A DNA stretch of 51,334 bases from Trinickia fusca (GTDB lineage: Bacteria > Pseudomonadota > Gammaproteobacteria > Burkholderiales > Burkholderiaceae). Under the pieces are notes generated by a model that saw only the letters and a program-made list of their open reading frames with translations, did no database searches and was not told the DNA's origin. Both the position numbers and the translations under genes were made by a program. This document shows, in pieces, positions 17,091 to 26,379 of the stretch. Positions within the stretch are counted from its first letter, which is position 1. Each line of letters starts with the position of its first letter. The stretch covers positions 21,588 to 72,921 of the forward strand of contig NZ_RBZV01000004.1 in NCBI RefSeq assembly GCF_003628145.1, given 5' to 3'.

Positions 17091-18152
17091 TCACACCGAC
17101 AGCTTGACGTCGATTTCGTCGTAACGCTTGATGCGATAGATGAGCGCCGAGACGATCCAGCTCAGCAGGAACAGGCCGATGACGAAGTAGCCGAGCAAGC
17201 CGAAGTGATCGGCAATGGCGCCCATGGCATCCCAGAACGGCCCTTTGAGCGAGAGTTTATCGGCTGCGAGCGCGAGCGCCTCGACACCACCGATCACGAA
17301 CGCGACGAGCACCGACACGAACGTGATCGTCATGTTGTAGTAGATCTTGCGGATCGGCCGCACGAACGCCCATCGATAGGCGCCCATCATGAGAATGCCG
17401 TCGGTGGTATCGACGAGCGACATGCCGGCCGTGAACAGCAGCGGCAGCGCCAAGATCGACCACACCGACATGCCGCCCGATGCCTGCGACGCGGAGATGC
17501 CGAATAGCGCGACTTCGGTGGCCGTATCGAAGCCGAGGCCGAACAGAAAACCGATCGGATACATATGCCAGCTACGCGACGCCAGACGGAACAGCGGGCG
17601 GAACAAACGCGCGAGGAAGCCGCGGTTGCCGAGCAACAGGTCCAGATCCTCTTCGACGAGCGGCTCGCCGCGCTGCACCGCGCGAAACGTTTTGAAGACC
17701 GACACGAGAATCGTCAGATTGGCCGAGCCGAGCAGCAGCAGAAAGAACGCCGACACACACGTGCTGATCACGCCGCCGAGGTCCTTCATCTGCGAGAAGT
17801 GCGTCGTCAAGGTGGCCGCCGTCAGCGCCACCGCGATCGACATCGCGACGACGATCGTCGAATGCCCGAGCGAGAAGAAGAAGCCGACGCCAAGCGGGCT
17901 TCGTCGCTCCTGCAGCATCTTGCGCGTGACGTTGTCGATCGCGGCGATGTGGTCGGCGTCGACGGCATGGCGCAGCCCGAACGTATAGGCGAGCAGCGCT
18001 GTGCCGAGCAGCACGGGTTGGCCACGAAATGCGATGAACGCCCAAATCCAGGCGCCCACGTTGAAAGCAATCAGCAAGGCATAGATGCCGACGATCTTGC
18101 GGCGCAAGGTGGCCGGGCTGTCATCGAAAAGCCGGAAAACCAGTTTGAGCAC
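17091..18152 (-). CDS. hoxN: HoxN/NicT-family nickel/cobalt transporter
   Basis: A 353-residue integral membrane permease from a GTG at 18152, chosen because GAGGAG sits five bases upstream. The longer frame to 18299 runs through leader RNA. The NiCoT signature HAVDADHIAAIDN (H62, D67, H68; HX4DH) is in the second membrane segment. Further family segments are LGHSTIVV, GFDTATEVALFG and LFTAGMSLVDTTDG. Eight membrane helices are expected. NiCoT permeases take up Ni or Co; the riboswitch upstream and cobW-cobN downstream point to cobalt. First gene of the minus-strand operon. Confidence 0.93.
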   Translation of the reverse strand: MLKLVFRLFDDSPATLRRKIVGIYALLIAFNVGAWIWAFIAFRGQPVLLGTALLAYTFGLRHAVDADHIAAIDNVTRKMLQERRSPLGVGFFFSLGHSTIVVAMSIAVALTAATLTTHFSQMKDLGGVISTCVSAFFLLLLGSANLTILVSVFKTFRAVQRGEPLVEEDLDLLLGNRGFLARLFRPLFRLASRSWHMYPIGFLFGLGFDTATEVALFGISASQASGGMSVWSILALPLLFTAGMSLVDTTDGILMMGAYRWAFVRPIRKIYYNMTITFVSVLVAFVIGGVEALALAADKLSLKGPFWDAMGAIADHFGLLGYFVIGLFLLSWIVSALIYRIKRYDEIDVKLSV

Positions 18153-18324
18153 GTTCGCTCCTCGTGAATGGTCGACGTTTGCTGTCGATAGGGACACGGA
18201 CCACACGACGCCTCTCCTGCCGAATGCAGCACGATGAAGCAAAAGACGATGTGCCGCGATGCGGCTACGGAGAAACGCCATGAAGTCGCGGATGAACACC
18301 GCTTCCCCGCGGCGCCAATCCTCT

Positions 18325-18575
18325 TTTCCGGCCGGTATCCGGGCTAGCGAAAGCGCCGCTTCACCTTCCCGCGCGAGTCATGATGTTTCTTGCGCAGTGG
18401 TTGCATCCCATACACGGCCTTGCGCGTATGGGTCGAAGTCGGCTCTGCATCGTTGCCGATGCGTTCGCTTACCGTTGCGGGGGCAGCACAGGTTGGCTCG
18501 CGCCATGCCGTCGCGCGGCATAGGGAGCGCCCTGTTTCCCGTTTAACTGCGTGCGCCAGAACGCGCACGCGAGCA
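18325..18575 (-). promoter_or_regulatory. Cobalamin (adenosylcobalamin) riboswitch
   Basis: Read on the minus strand, the leader of the cobalt-transporter operon contains the conserved elements in order. These are GGGAAACAGGGCGC (18540-18527), GCCAACCTGTGCTGCCCCCGC with CTGCCCCCGCAAC at 18486-18474, a CACTG segment, GGGAAGG before GCGGCGC, and the B12 box TAGCCCGGATACCGGCC (near 18346-18330). It ends about 175 bases before the GTG start, leaving room for an expression platform. It should reduce expression of the transporter, cobW, cobN and chlI/chlD when B12 is plentiful. Ends are approximate. Confidence 0.92.
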
Positions 18576-18657
18576 CCAGAATGGGTGGGAGTTTAGGGGG
18601 GTGGGGGGGAAGCGTCAAGGAAGGGGCATTGCCGGTTGCGTGGTATCGTGCGCACCC

Positions 18658-19911
18658 ATGAGCCGCCCCCCATCCGCCCCCACCGACGGCACCACTGCCC
18701 GCGCCTGGCTCATCGGAGCCGGCCCCGGCGACGCCGAGCTGCTGACGCTGAAGGCCGTTCGTGCATTAGCTCAGGCTGACGTCGTACTGGTCGACGACCT
18801 CGTCAACCCCGACGTTCTGCAATGGGCGCGCGTCGACGCGCAGATCGTGCACGTCGGCAAGCGCGGCGGCCAGCCGTCAACGCCACAGGCCGACATCGTC
18901 GCGATGATGCTCACGCACCTGTGCGCGGGCCGCAGCGTGGCGCGTTTGAAGGGCGGCGACCCGTTCGTGTTCGGCCGCGGTGGCGAAGAGCTACAAGCAC
19001 TGCGCGAGGCCGGCGTGCAGGTCGAGATCGTAAGCGGCATCACAGCCGGCATCGCAGCGCCGGCCGCACTCGGCGTCCCTGTCACGCACCGCGGTTTCGC
19101 ACAGGGCGCCGTGTTCGTGACGGGCCACGGTGCCGGTGAAGACGAGCCCGATTGGCGCGCACTTGCGGCCACTCGGCTCACGCTCGTCATCTATATGGGC
19201 ATGCGGCGGCTCGATGCAATCGTCGCACAGCTACTGCAAGCCGGCATGACGCCCGGCACCCCATGCGCCGCGATCGCTTCAGCCACGCTGCCCGCTCAGC
19301 GTCATGTGCTCGCTTCGCTCGAAGCGCTGCCGCGCGCAGTCGCCGATGCCCAGCTCGGCGCGCCCGCGATTGTCGTGATCGGTGAAGTCGTGTCGCTGGC
19401 CAGCAGCGTCGATGCAGCGCCCTCTGTCGGGAGCCCGCACGATGCGCCATTCGCCCTGACGCTCGGCATCGGTTGCAAACGCGGCGTGACGGTCGCGCAA
19501 ATCGAGGCAGCCGTGCATGCCGCGCTCGGCGCGCGTGCGACGCACCGCATCGTGCGAGTCGCGACGATCGCCGCGAAGGCGGACGAGCCGGCACTGATCG
19601 AATACTGTGCGCGCCGGGCACTGCCGCTCGTCACGTTCGGCATTCAGGATATCGAAGCATGTCTGGCCCGACATGAAACGCTAGCCCGCTCGGCCACGGT
19701 GCATGCCCATGCACACGTCGACGGCGTATGCGAGCCGTGCGCACTGCTCGCGGCTCCCGGCGGCCATCTGTTGGTCCGCAAACATGCGCACGACGGCGTG
19801 ACGGTCGCGGCGGCGGTGGACATCGCCGCAGCATCCGCTATCCGAATGACGAACCCCACAGTCGACGAAACCCAACGCGACGGCGAATACGCTCCACAAA
19901 GGACCTCATGA
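18658..19911 (+). CDS. cobA: Uroporphyrinogen-III C-methyltransferase CobA fused to a CobE/CbiG-C domain
   Basis: A 417-residue protein from the ATG at 18658. The ribosome site is weak, and in-frame GTGs upstream are possible. Residues about 14-255 are a full SUMT: GAGPGDAELLTLKA, VGKRGG, RLKGGDPFVFGRGGEE, VTHRGFAQG and YMGMRRL. It makes precorrin-2 from uroporphyrinogen III with SAM. Residues about 265-400 match CobE/CbiG C-terminal: LGIGCKRGVTVAQIEAAV, IAAKADEPALIEYCARR, LPLVTFG and VCEPCALLAAPGGHLLVRK. CobE is an accessory protein of the aerobic cobalt-corrin route. The stop overlaps the cobO start as ATGA. First gene of a plus-strand cob operon divergent from the riboswitch operon. Confidence 0.92.
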   Translation: MSRPPSAPTDGTTARAWLIGAGPGDAELLTLKAVRALAQADVVLVDDLVNPDVLQWARVDAQIVHVGKRGGQPSTPQADIVAMMLTHLCAGRSVARLKGGDPFVFGRGGEELQALREAGVQVEIVSGITAGIAAPAALGVPVTHRGFAQGAVFVTGHGAGEDEPDWRALAATRLTLVIYMGMRRLDAIVAQLLQAGMTPGTPCAAIASATLPAQRHVLASLEALPRAVADAQLGAPAIVVIGEVVSLASSVDAAPSVGSPHDAPFALTLGIGCKRGVTVAQIEAAVHAALGARATHRIVRVATIAAKADEPALIEYCARRALPLVTFGIQDIEACLARHETLARSATVHAHAHVDGVCEPCALLAAPGGHLLVRKHAHDGVTVAAAVDIAAASAIRMTNPTVDETQRDGEYAPQRTS

Positions 19912-20510
19912 AAACCGATCCCGAATCGCATCAACGGATGACGCAACGGCGTCAAGAAGGCCACGTCAAGAAGCAGGCCGCCGCCACGGTCGAGAAAGGC
20001 CTGCTGATCGTGCACACGGGCAACGGCAAAGGCAAAAGCACGGCGGCATTCGGCATGGCCGTGCGCATGCTCGGGCACGACCAGCGCATCGGCGTCGTGC
20101 AGTTCATCAAGGGCGCGCTGCATACGTCCGAGCGCGATTTCCTCGGCAGCCACGCGCAATGCGACTTCGTCACAATGGGTGACGGCTACACCTGGAACAC
20201 GCAGAACCGCGAAGCCGACATCGCCACCGCCCGCAAGGGCTGGGACGAAGCGCGCCGCATGATCGAAAGCGGCGAGTACCGCATGGTGATCCTCGACGAG
20301 CTGAACACGGTACTCAAGTACGAGTACCTGCCGCTCGATGAAGTGCTCGCCGTCCTGCAAGCCCGCGAGCCGATGGTGCATGTGGTAATCACGGGCCGCC
20401 ATGCACCCGACGCGTTGATCGACGCGGCCGATCTCGTCACCGAGATGCGTCTCGTCAAGCATCCGTATCGCGAGCAAGGCGTGAAAGCGCAGCGCGGCGT
20501 GGAGTTCTGA
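19908..20510 (+). CDS. cobO: Cob(I)yrinic acid a,c-diamide adenosyltransferase
   Basis: A 200-residue CobA/CobO/BtuR-type ATP:corrinoid adenosyltransferase. It has the P-loop TGNGKGKST (residues 37-45), GVVQFIKGALHTSERDFL, TWNTQNREADIATARKGWDEA, MVILDELNTVLKYEYLPLDEV, VITGRHAPDALIDAADLVTEM, and the C-terminal KHPYREQGVKAQRGVEF typical of the family. It transfers the adenosyl group from ATP to the cobalt of the reduced corrinoid in the cytosol. The ATG overlaps the cobA stop by four bases. cobB starts two bases after its stop, so the three genes are tightly coupled. Confidence 0.96.
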   Translation: MKTDPESHQRMTQRRQEGHVKKQAAATVEKGLLIVHTGNGKGKSTAAFGMAVRMLGHDQRIGVVQFIKGALHTSERDFLGSHAQCDFVTMGDGYTWNTQNREADIATARKGWDEARRMIESGEYRMVILDELNTVLKYEYLPLDEVLAVLQAREPMVHVVITGRHAPDALIDAADLVTEMRLVKHPYREQGVKAQRGVEF

Positions 20511-20512
20511 CG

Positions 20513-21811
<1,299 letters not shown>

Positions 21812-21817
21812 GTTTAG

Positions 21818-21844
21818 GGCGATTTAGCGGACCATCGCCTTTTT
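21818..21844 (+). terminator. Intrinsic terminator of the cobA-cobO-cobB operon
   Basis: GGCGAT (21818-21823) pairs with ATCGCC (21834-21839) across a 10-base loop and is followed directly by five T residues. It begins 7 bases after the cobB stop codon. Confidence 0.75.
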
Positions 21845-21937
21845 CTGCTATTGCTTGCTTCTCCAGACGTCCGCACGACGCCGCCAGGCTGCACAGCGCG
21901 ATAGGTTTTGTGGACGCGTTTGTCATCCTATCGACGG

Positions 21938-22246
21938 CTAGAAGAAAAGGTCGAGTTGGCGCGGGTCTATCTTGCTGCTGGCGGCTGCATCTTGGCGCGT
22001 TGGGTCGATGCGGAAGAAGTCGGGACTCACACCCGCATTCTTTGCGGCGCGCAGCCAATCGGGCATCTCTCCTTGTCCGTTCCACTCGTTCCCGCGCGCG
22101 TCGCGGTACAGGGGGCGGTGATCCAGATCGTGCTGGATCGAGTCGGCAAGGGCTTGCGGGGTGATCCCGAACTCGGCCATGCGACGCCGAATCCAGAGGA
22201 TCAGCCGTTCGCGCGCCTCTTCGTCTGGAATTTTGCCCTTCACCAT
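21938..22246 (-). CDS. Small H-NS-family DNA-binding protein
   Basis: A 102-residue protein. The C-terminal half carries the H-NS-type DNA-binding core, YRDARGNEWNGQGEMPDWL (about residues 47-65), the equivalent of the YRDPxTGxxWxGRGxxPxWL motif. The N-terminal part (ERLILWIRRRMAEFGITPQAL) is a short helical segment rather than the long coiled coil of classical H-NS. It ends RQLDLFF. Short versions like this are common in Burkholderia and may bind AT-rich DNA or compete with full H-NS. It is convergent with cobB and has its own promoter region. Confidence 0.8.
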   Translation of the reverse strand: MVKGKIPDEEARERLILWIRRRMAEFGITPQALADSIQHDLDHRPLYRDARGNEWNGQGEMPDWLRAAKNAGVSPDFFRIDPTRQDAAASSKIDPRQLDLFF

Positions 22247-22331
22247 AGCGTGCTTTCCATTTTTCCTTGTCCAAATTCAACGCTGCGTCGATATACCCAT
22301 ACGCGTATCACGCCAGGCCGACGGCCGTTGT

Positions 22332-22547
22332 TCAGTCGTCGCCCACAGGGAGATCGGGTATCGCTTGGAAACGTTGGACTTGCACTCCGTCCACGTCTAC
22401 AAGTTCGAAGAACACCGCCTTCGGTCGACACCAAATCGAGCCGTTAGCCGCCCGATACACGACGATCGGCGTATGGTCCGCCTCCATCGTAGCCTCGCAC
22501 ACGAGTTCGTAGATGCCACCCTTGTAGTGTCGATAACGCGTTGCCAT
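22332..22547 (-). CDS. DUF1653 protein
   Basis: A 71-residue protein starting MATRYRHYKGGIYELVCEATMEADHTPIVVYRA, the DUF1653 pattern (YRHYKGGxYxVxxxAxHxET...VVYR), followed by IWCRPKAVFFE. It is a compact beta-fold domain of unknown function found alone in many proteobacteria. It stands alone between the H-NS-like gene and a LysR gene on the same strand. Confidence 0.85.
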   Translation of the reverse strand: MATRYRHYKGGIYELVCEATMEADHTPIVVYRAANGSIWCRPKAVFFELVDVDGVQVQRFQAIPDLPVGDD

Positions 22548-22671
22548 ATCTTTTCCTAGCCTCCATCACAAGCAGTCCCGTCCCCGTATTGCCCAGAAAG
22601 CGCCCGTCTAACGGGCGAATCAAGCGGAGCGATGATTGGATTGCCACAAATCCCACAGACCGTCTTCTTCG

Positions 22672-23604
22672 TCAATCGACGGATGAACCCCCCACACGCT
22701 TCCCCTCACCACGCCCCGCTTCACTCGCAGCACCAAGAATGAACTCGATGAACGTCGATGCGGCCAGCGTCTGATGACGATTGGGCATGTAAAGCATGTA
22801 CATCTGAGTGCCGAAGATGCTGAGTCGCCATGCATCGAGCGTCGTCACCACTTCGCCGCGCCGCAGGTCTTCCTGCACGACGTAGTCGGGCACGATCCCG
22901 ACGCCGAGCCCGGCAAGAATCGCCTCACGAAGAAAAAGAAAGTTCTCCGAAATGATCGACGGCTCGAGCAGTACCTCATGCCGCTCGCCCCCCAGATAAG
23001 CCGCCACGCGCAACTGCCGGCCCACCACGGCCGACGTGATCAGCGGTGCAGTCCGCAAAGCGTCGAGCTGTTCCGGCATGCCGTGCGCCTTCGCATACTC
23101 GTGCGACGCGCAGGCCACGTAGCGGACCGAACCCATATCACGCGCCACGACGTTCTGCGGCGGCTCCGACATCACGCGCACGGCGATGTCGACCTCATCG
23201 CGCAACAAATCATCGACGCGGTTTTCGAACATCACGTCGAGCACGATGTCGGGATAGAGCCGCTTGAACGCGATCAGCCACTTCGACATCACGAGCTGCC
23301 CATAGCCGCTCGGCACGCTGAGCCGCACCCGCCCCTGCAAGCTCTGGCCCAGCTGCGACACCGACTCCTGCGCCGCCAGCAGCGCATTCTGGATCGTGCG
23401 GCCATGCTCGTAGAGCCGCAGACCGACCTCGGTCGGCTCGACGCGGCGCGTGGTACGCCGCACCAGTTGCAGCCCGATCGACCGTTCGAGCTGATTCAGG
23501 TGATAGCTGACGTTCGCACGTGTCATCTTGAGCCGGCGCGCGGCTTCGCTAAGGTTGCCCGCATCGAGAATCTCGACGAGCAGGGTCAAGGCGTTTACGT
23601 CCAT
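22672..23604 (-). CDS. LysR-family regulator, divergent from thiolase operon
   Basis: A 310-residue regulator from the ATG at 23604; the frame could start 13 codons earlier, but that would overlap the palindromic operator candidate. The HTH is VNALTLLVEILDAGNLSEAARRLKMTRANVSYHLNQLERSIG (about residues 3-44) and LVRRTTRRVEPTEVG follows. The effector domain covers about 90-290. It is divergent from an acetyl-CoA acetyltransferase and CoA-transferase pair with a 115-base spacer holding a strong dyad, so it probably controls that pair and itself. Effector unknown; an acyl-CoA or organic acid is plausible. Confidence 0.9.
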   Translation of the reverse strand: MDVNALTLLVEILDAGNLSEAARRLKMTRANVSYHLNQLERSIGLQLVRRTTRRVEPTEVGLRLYEHGRTIQNALLAAQESVSQLGQSLQGRVRLSVPSGYGQLVMSKWLIAFKRLYPDIVLDVMFENRVDDLLRDEVDIAVRVMSEPPQNVVARDMGSVRYVACASHEYAKAHGMPEQLDALRTAPLITSAVVGRQLRVAAYLGGERHEVLLEPSIISENFLFLREAILAGLGVGIVPDYVVQEDLRRGEVVTTLDAWRLSIFGTQMYMLYMPNRHQTLAASTFIEFILGAASEAGRGEGKRVGGSSVD

Positions 23605-23628
23605 TGCATCCGGACCGTCAAATAGATT

Positions 23629-23643
23629 TTGACAGTCTGTCAA
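23629..23643. promoter_or_regulatory. Palindromic operator candidate TTGACAG-T-CTGTCAA
   Basis: A perfect 7+7 dyad with a single central base sits in the lysR/thiolase spacer, 25 bases upstream of the lysR start and 77 from the thiolase start. A further half-site, TTGTCAA, lies about 10 bases further toward the thiolase. This is the arrangement expected for a LysR recognition site with a second activation half-site. Confidence 0.6.
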
Positions 23644-23719
23644 TGAGCAATGGGATTGTCAACGAACGTTCGCACGGCGACACTGCTTCGCATCGTCTCG
23701 CTCATCCGAGGACCTCATC

Positions 23720-24901
23720 ATGCGCGAAGCCGTCATCGTCTCCACCGCCCGTACGCCGCTGACCAAAGCGCATCGCGGCGAATTCAACATCACGCCGGGC
23801 CCGACGCTCGCCGCGTTCGCCGTGCGCGCCGCGGTCGAACGGGCCGCCATCGACCCACAGTTGATCGAGGACGCGATCCTCGGCTGCGGCTATCCCGAAG
23901 GGACGACCGGCCGCAACGTCGCGCGGCAGGCCGTCGTGCGCGCCGGCTTGCCGATCTCGATCGCGGGCGCCACCGTCAACCGCTTCTGCGCGTCGGGCCT
24001 GCAAGCGATCGCGATCGCAGCGGGCCACATCATAATCGACGGCGCACCGGCCATGATCGCAGGCGGCGTCGAAAGCATCTCGGGCATCCGCACGCGCGAG
24101 GATGGCCTGACGGGCATCGACCCGTGGATCGTCGAGCACAAGCCCGAGCTCTATCTGTCGATGATAGAAACGGCCGACATCGTCGCGCGTCGCTACGGCA
24201 TCAGCCGCGAAGCGCAAGACCGTTTCTCCGTCGAGAGCCAGCGCAAGACCGCGCAAGCGCAGCTGGCAGGCCGCTTCGATGAGGAGATCGTCTCCGTCAC
24301 GACGACGATGGCCATGACTGACAAGGAAACCGGCGACGTGCACGAGCGCGAGGTGACGGTCTCGGCCGACACCTGCAACCGCCCCGGCACGACCTATGAA
24401 ACGCTCGCCAAGCTGGCCCCCGTCAGGGGCCCCGATCAGTTCGTCACCGCCGGCAACTCGTCTCAGCTGTCCGACGGCGCATCGGCCTGCGTGTTGATGG
24501 AAGCGAAAGCGGCCGAGCGCGCCAACCTCGAACCGCTCGGCGCCTTCCGCGGCCTCGCGATCGCCGGCTGCGAGCCCGACGAAATGGGCGTCGGGCCCAT
24601 CCACGCGGTGCCGAAGCTGCTCGCGCGCCACGGACTCAAGGTGGCCGACATCGACTTGTGGGAACTCAACGAGGCGTTTGCGTCGCAGGCCATCTATTGC
24701 CGGCAGCAGCTCGACATTCCCGAAGCGTTGCTCAACGTCGACGGCGGGGCCATCTCCGTCGGCCATCCATTCGGTATGACGGGTGCGCGCCTGGCGGGCC
24801 ATGTGCTGCTCGAAGGCCGCCGCCGCGGCGCGAAGCGTGCCGTCGTTACCATGTGTATCGCGGGCGGTATGGGTGCCGCCGCCTTGTTCGATATCTACTG
24901 A
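23720..24901 (+). CDS. Acetyl-CoA acetyltransferase (thiolase)
   Basis: A 393-residue thiolase. The acyl-accepting Cys90 lies in [10 protein letters not shown], the catalytic His349 in [14 protein letters not shown] and the second Cys379 in CIAGGMG; NEAFA is also present. All residues needed for catalysis are visible. It condenses two acyl-CoA or cleaves a 3-ketoacyl-CoA in the cytosol; direction and chain length cannot be read. It is followed 16 bases later by a CaiB/BaiF CoA-transferase, which suggests a small catabolic operon that activates an acid and thiolyses the product. It lies inside the cobalamin region but has no link to that pathway. Confidence 0.94.
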   Translation: MREAVIVSTARTPLTKAHRGEFNITPGPTLAAFAVRAAVERAAIDPQLIEDAILGCGYPEGTTGRNVARQAVVRAGLPISIAGATVNRFCASGLQAIAIAAGHIIIDGAPAMIAGGVESISGIRTREDGLTGIDPWIVEHKPELYLSMIETADIVARRYGISREAQDRFSVESQRKTAQAQLAGRFDEEIVSVTTTMAMTDKETGDVHEREVTVSADTCNRPGTTYETLAKLAPVRGPDQFVTAGNSSQLSDGASACVLMEAKAAERANLEPLGAFRGLAIAGCEPDEMGVGPIHAVPKLLARHGLKVADIDLWELNEAFASQAIYCRQQLDIPEALLNVDGGAISVGHPFGMTGARLAGHVLLEGRRRGAKRAVVTMCIAGGMGAAALFDIY

Positions 24902-24917
24902 TCCCGGAGATCAATCA

Positions 24918-26132
24918 ATGAGCGACACCGTTCAGCCACGCGCCCTGCCGCTCGCCGGTGTGCGAGTCCTCGATTTGTCGCGCGTCCTGGCCGGGCCGTG
25001 GTGCGCAATGGTGTTGGCCGATCTCGGCGCCGAGGTTGTCAAGGTCGAGCATCCCGAGCGCGGCGACGATACGCGCGACTGGGGCATCCGGGTCGGCTCG
25101 ACGCAGACGACCTATTTCAACAGCGTGAACCGCAACAAGGAATCGATGACGCTCGACCTGCAATCGCCGCAGGGCCAGCAGATCGCGCGCGAACTGGCAC
25201 GACAAAGCGACGTCGTGATCCAGAATTTCAAGTTCGGCGGCGCAGAGAAGATGGGCCTCGGCTACGCGGAACTGAGCAGCGACCATCCCGGACTCATCTA
25301 TTGTTCGATCTCGGGATACGACCGCACCGGTCCCGAAGCGGCACGTCCCGGCTACGACCTCGTCGTGCAGGGCGAGGCGGGCCTCATGGCACTGAACGGC
25401 GAAGCCGACCGGCCGCCGCTGAAATTCGGCGTGGCGGCTGTCGATCTGTTCACGGGCATGTACGCGGCTCAAGCCGTACTGGCTGCGTTATACGAACGCG
25501 AACGCACGGGCAAGGGACGCCACATCGAAATGGCGCTGTTCGATTGCGGTCTCATGATCACGGCCTACTACGGCCTCGAGGCGCTCGTGGGCGGCGAAGA
25601 CCCACCGCGCTACGGCAACGCGCATCCGTCGATCATCCCCTATGGCGTGTTCGATGCGGCCGATGGTCCGCTCGTCATCACGGTCGGCAACAACAGCCAG
25701 TTCGAGCGGTTTTGCCGCGAGGTCATCGAACGCCCCGATCTCGCCGATGACGCGCGCTTCAAGACCAACCTCGAGCGCTCGGCGAACCGGGCCGTGCTGG
25801 TGGCCGAAATCGATCGCGAACTGAGAAGCCGTCCACGCCGAGAATTGCTGGCACGCTTGAGCGCAGCGTGCATCCCGTGCGGCGAAGTAGCCGGCCTCAA
25901 TGAAGCATTGACCTCGCCGCGCGCGCTGGCGGGCGGGCTCGTCACGATGCAGCCACACCCCGAGGCCGGCAGCACACCCGTGCTCGCGCCGCCCTACCGC
26001 TTCGACGGCATGCGCATGCCGATCCGTCATGCGCCGCCGCCGCTCGGCAATGCCACCCAGCAGATCCTCGAAGCACGGCTCGGCTTGAGCGCCGACAAGA
26101 TTGCCGAACTGAAGGCGCAAGGCGTGATTTGA
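24918..26132 (+). CDS. CaiB/BaiF-family (class III) CoA-transferase
   Basis: A 404-residue protein from the ATG at 24918 (CGGAGA upstream); earlier in-frame codons lie inside the thiolase gene. Class III CoA-transferase features are LAGVRVLDLSRVLAGPWCAMVLADLGAEVVKVE at the N-terminus, DWG, NRNKESMTLDL, and PGYDLVVQGEAGLM with the Asp (D147) aligned to the catalytic Asp of formyl-CoA transferase. LFDCGLMI and VGNNSQFERFCREVI follow. It moves CoA between carboxylic acids; the substrate is unknown. It is co-transcribed with the thiolase. Confidence 0.92.
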   Translation: MSDTVQPRALPLAGVRVLDLSRVLAGPWCAMVLADLGAEVVKVEHPERGDDTRDWGIRVGSTQTTYFNSVNRNKESMTLDLQSPQGQQIARELARQSDVVIQNFKFGGAEKMGLGYAELSSDHPGLIYCSISGYDRTGPEAARPGYDLVVQGEAGLMALNGEADRPPLKFGVAAVDLFTGMYAAQAVLAALYERERTGKGRHIEMALFDCGLMITAYYGLEALVGGEDPPRYGNAHPSIIPYGVFDAADGPLVITVGNNSQFERFCREVIERPDLADDARFKTNLERSANRAVLVAEIDRELRSRPRRELLARLSAACIPCGEVAGLNEALTSPRALAGGLVTMQPHPEAGSTPVLAPPYRFDGMRMPIRHAPPPLGNATQQILEARLGLSADKIAELKAQGVI

Positions 26133-26148
26133 TGGCTCGCTGTGTGGC

Positions 26149-26379
26149 TCAATCGCTGCGCGCCGAAAGCACGCTCAAGACGCGCAGTTTGTCGTCATCG
26201 GTCATCGTCTTCCATGCCTTGATCTCGTCGCGCGTGCGCAGGCAGCCTTCGCAGTAGCCGGTCTCGCGATCGAGCCGGCACACGCCGCAACACGGTGAGC
26301 CGATGGGCCGCAACTCGGTCGCCAAAGCGACGGCACGCGCTCGCGCGGCGCACAGCGCTTCCAAGCTGTCATCGATCAT
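26149..26379 (-). CDS. DUF1289 Cys-rich protein
   Basis: A 76-residue protein with four Cys spaced C30-x3-C34-x8-C43-x2-C46 (PCCGVCRLDRETGYCEGC). RTRDEIKAWKTMTDDDKLRVL follows, the DUF1289 signature, probably a small metal-binding domain. Its ATG overlaps the cobC stop as ATGA, so it is translationally coupled as the last gene of the cobD-cobC operon. No role in cobalamin synthesis is established. Confidence 0.88.
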   Translation of the reverse strand: MIDDSLEALCAARARAVALATELRPIGSPCCGVCRLDRETGYCEGCLRTRDEIKAWKTMTDDDKLRVLSVLSARSD

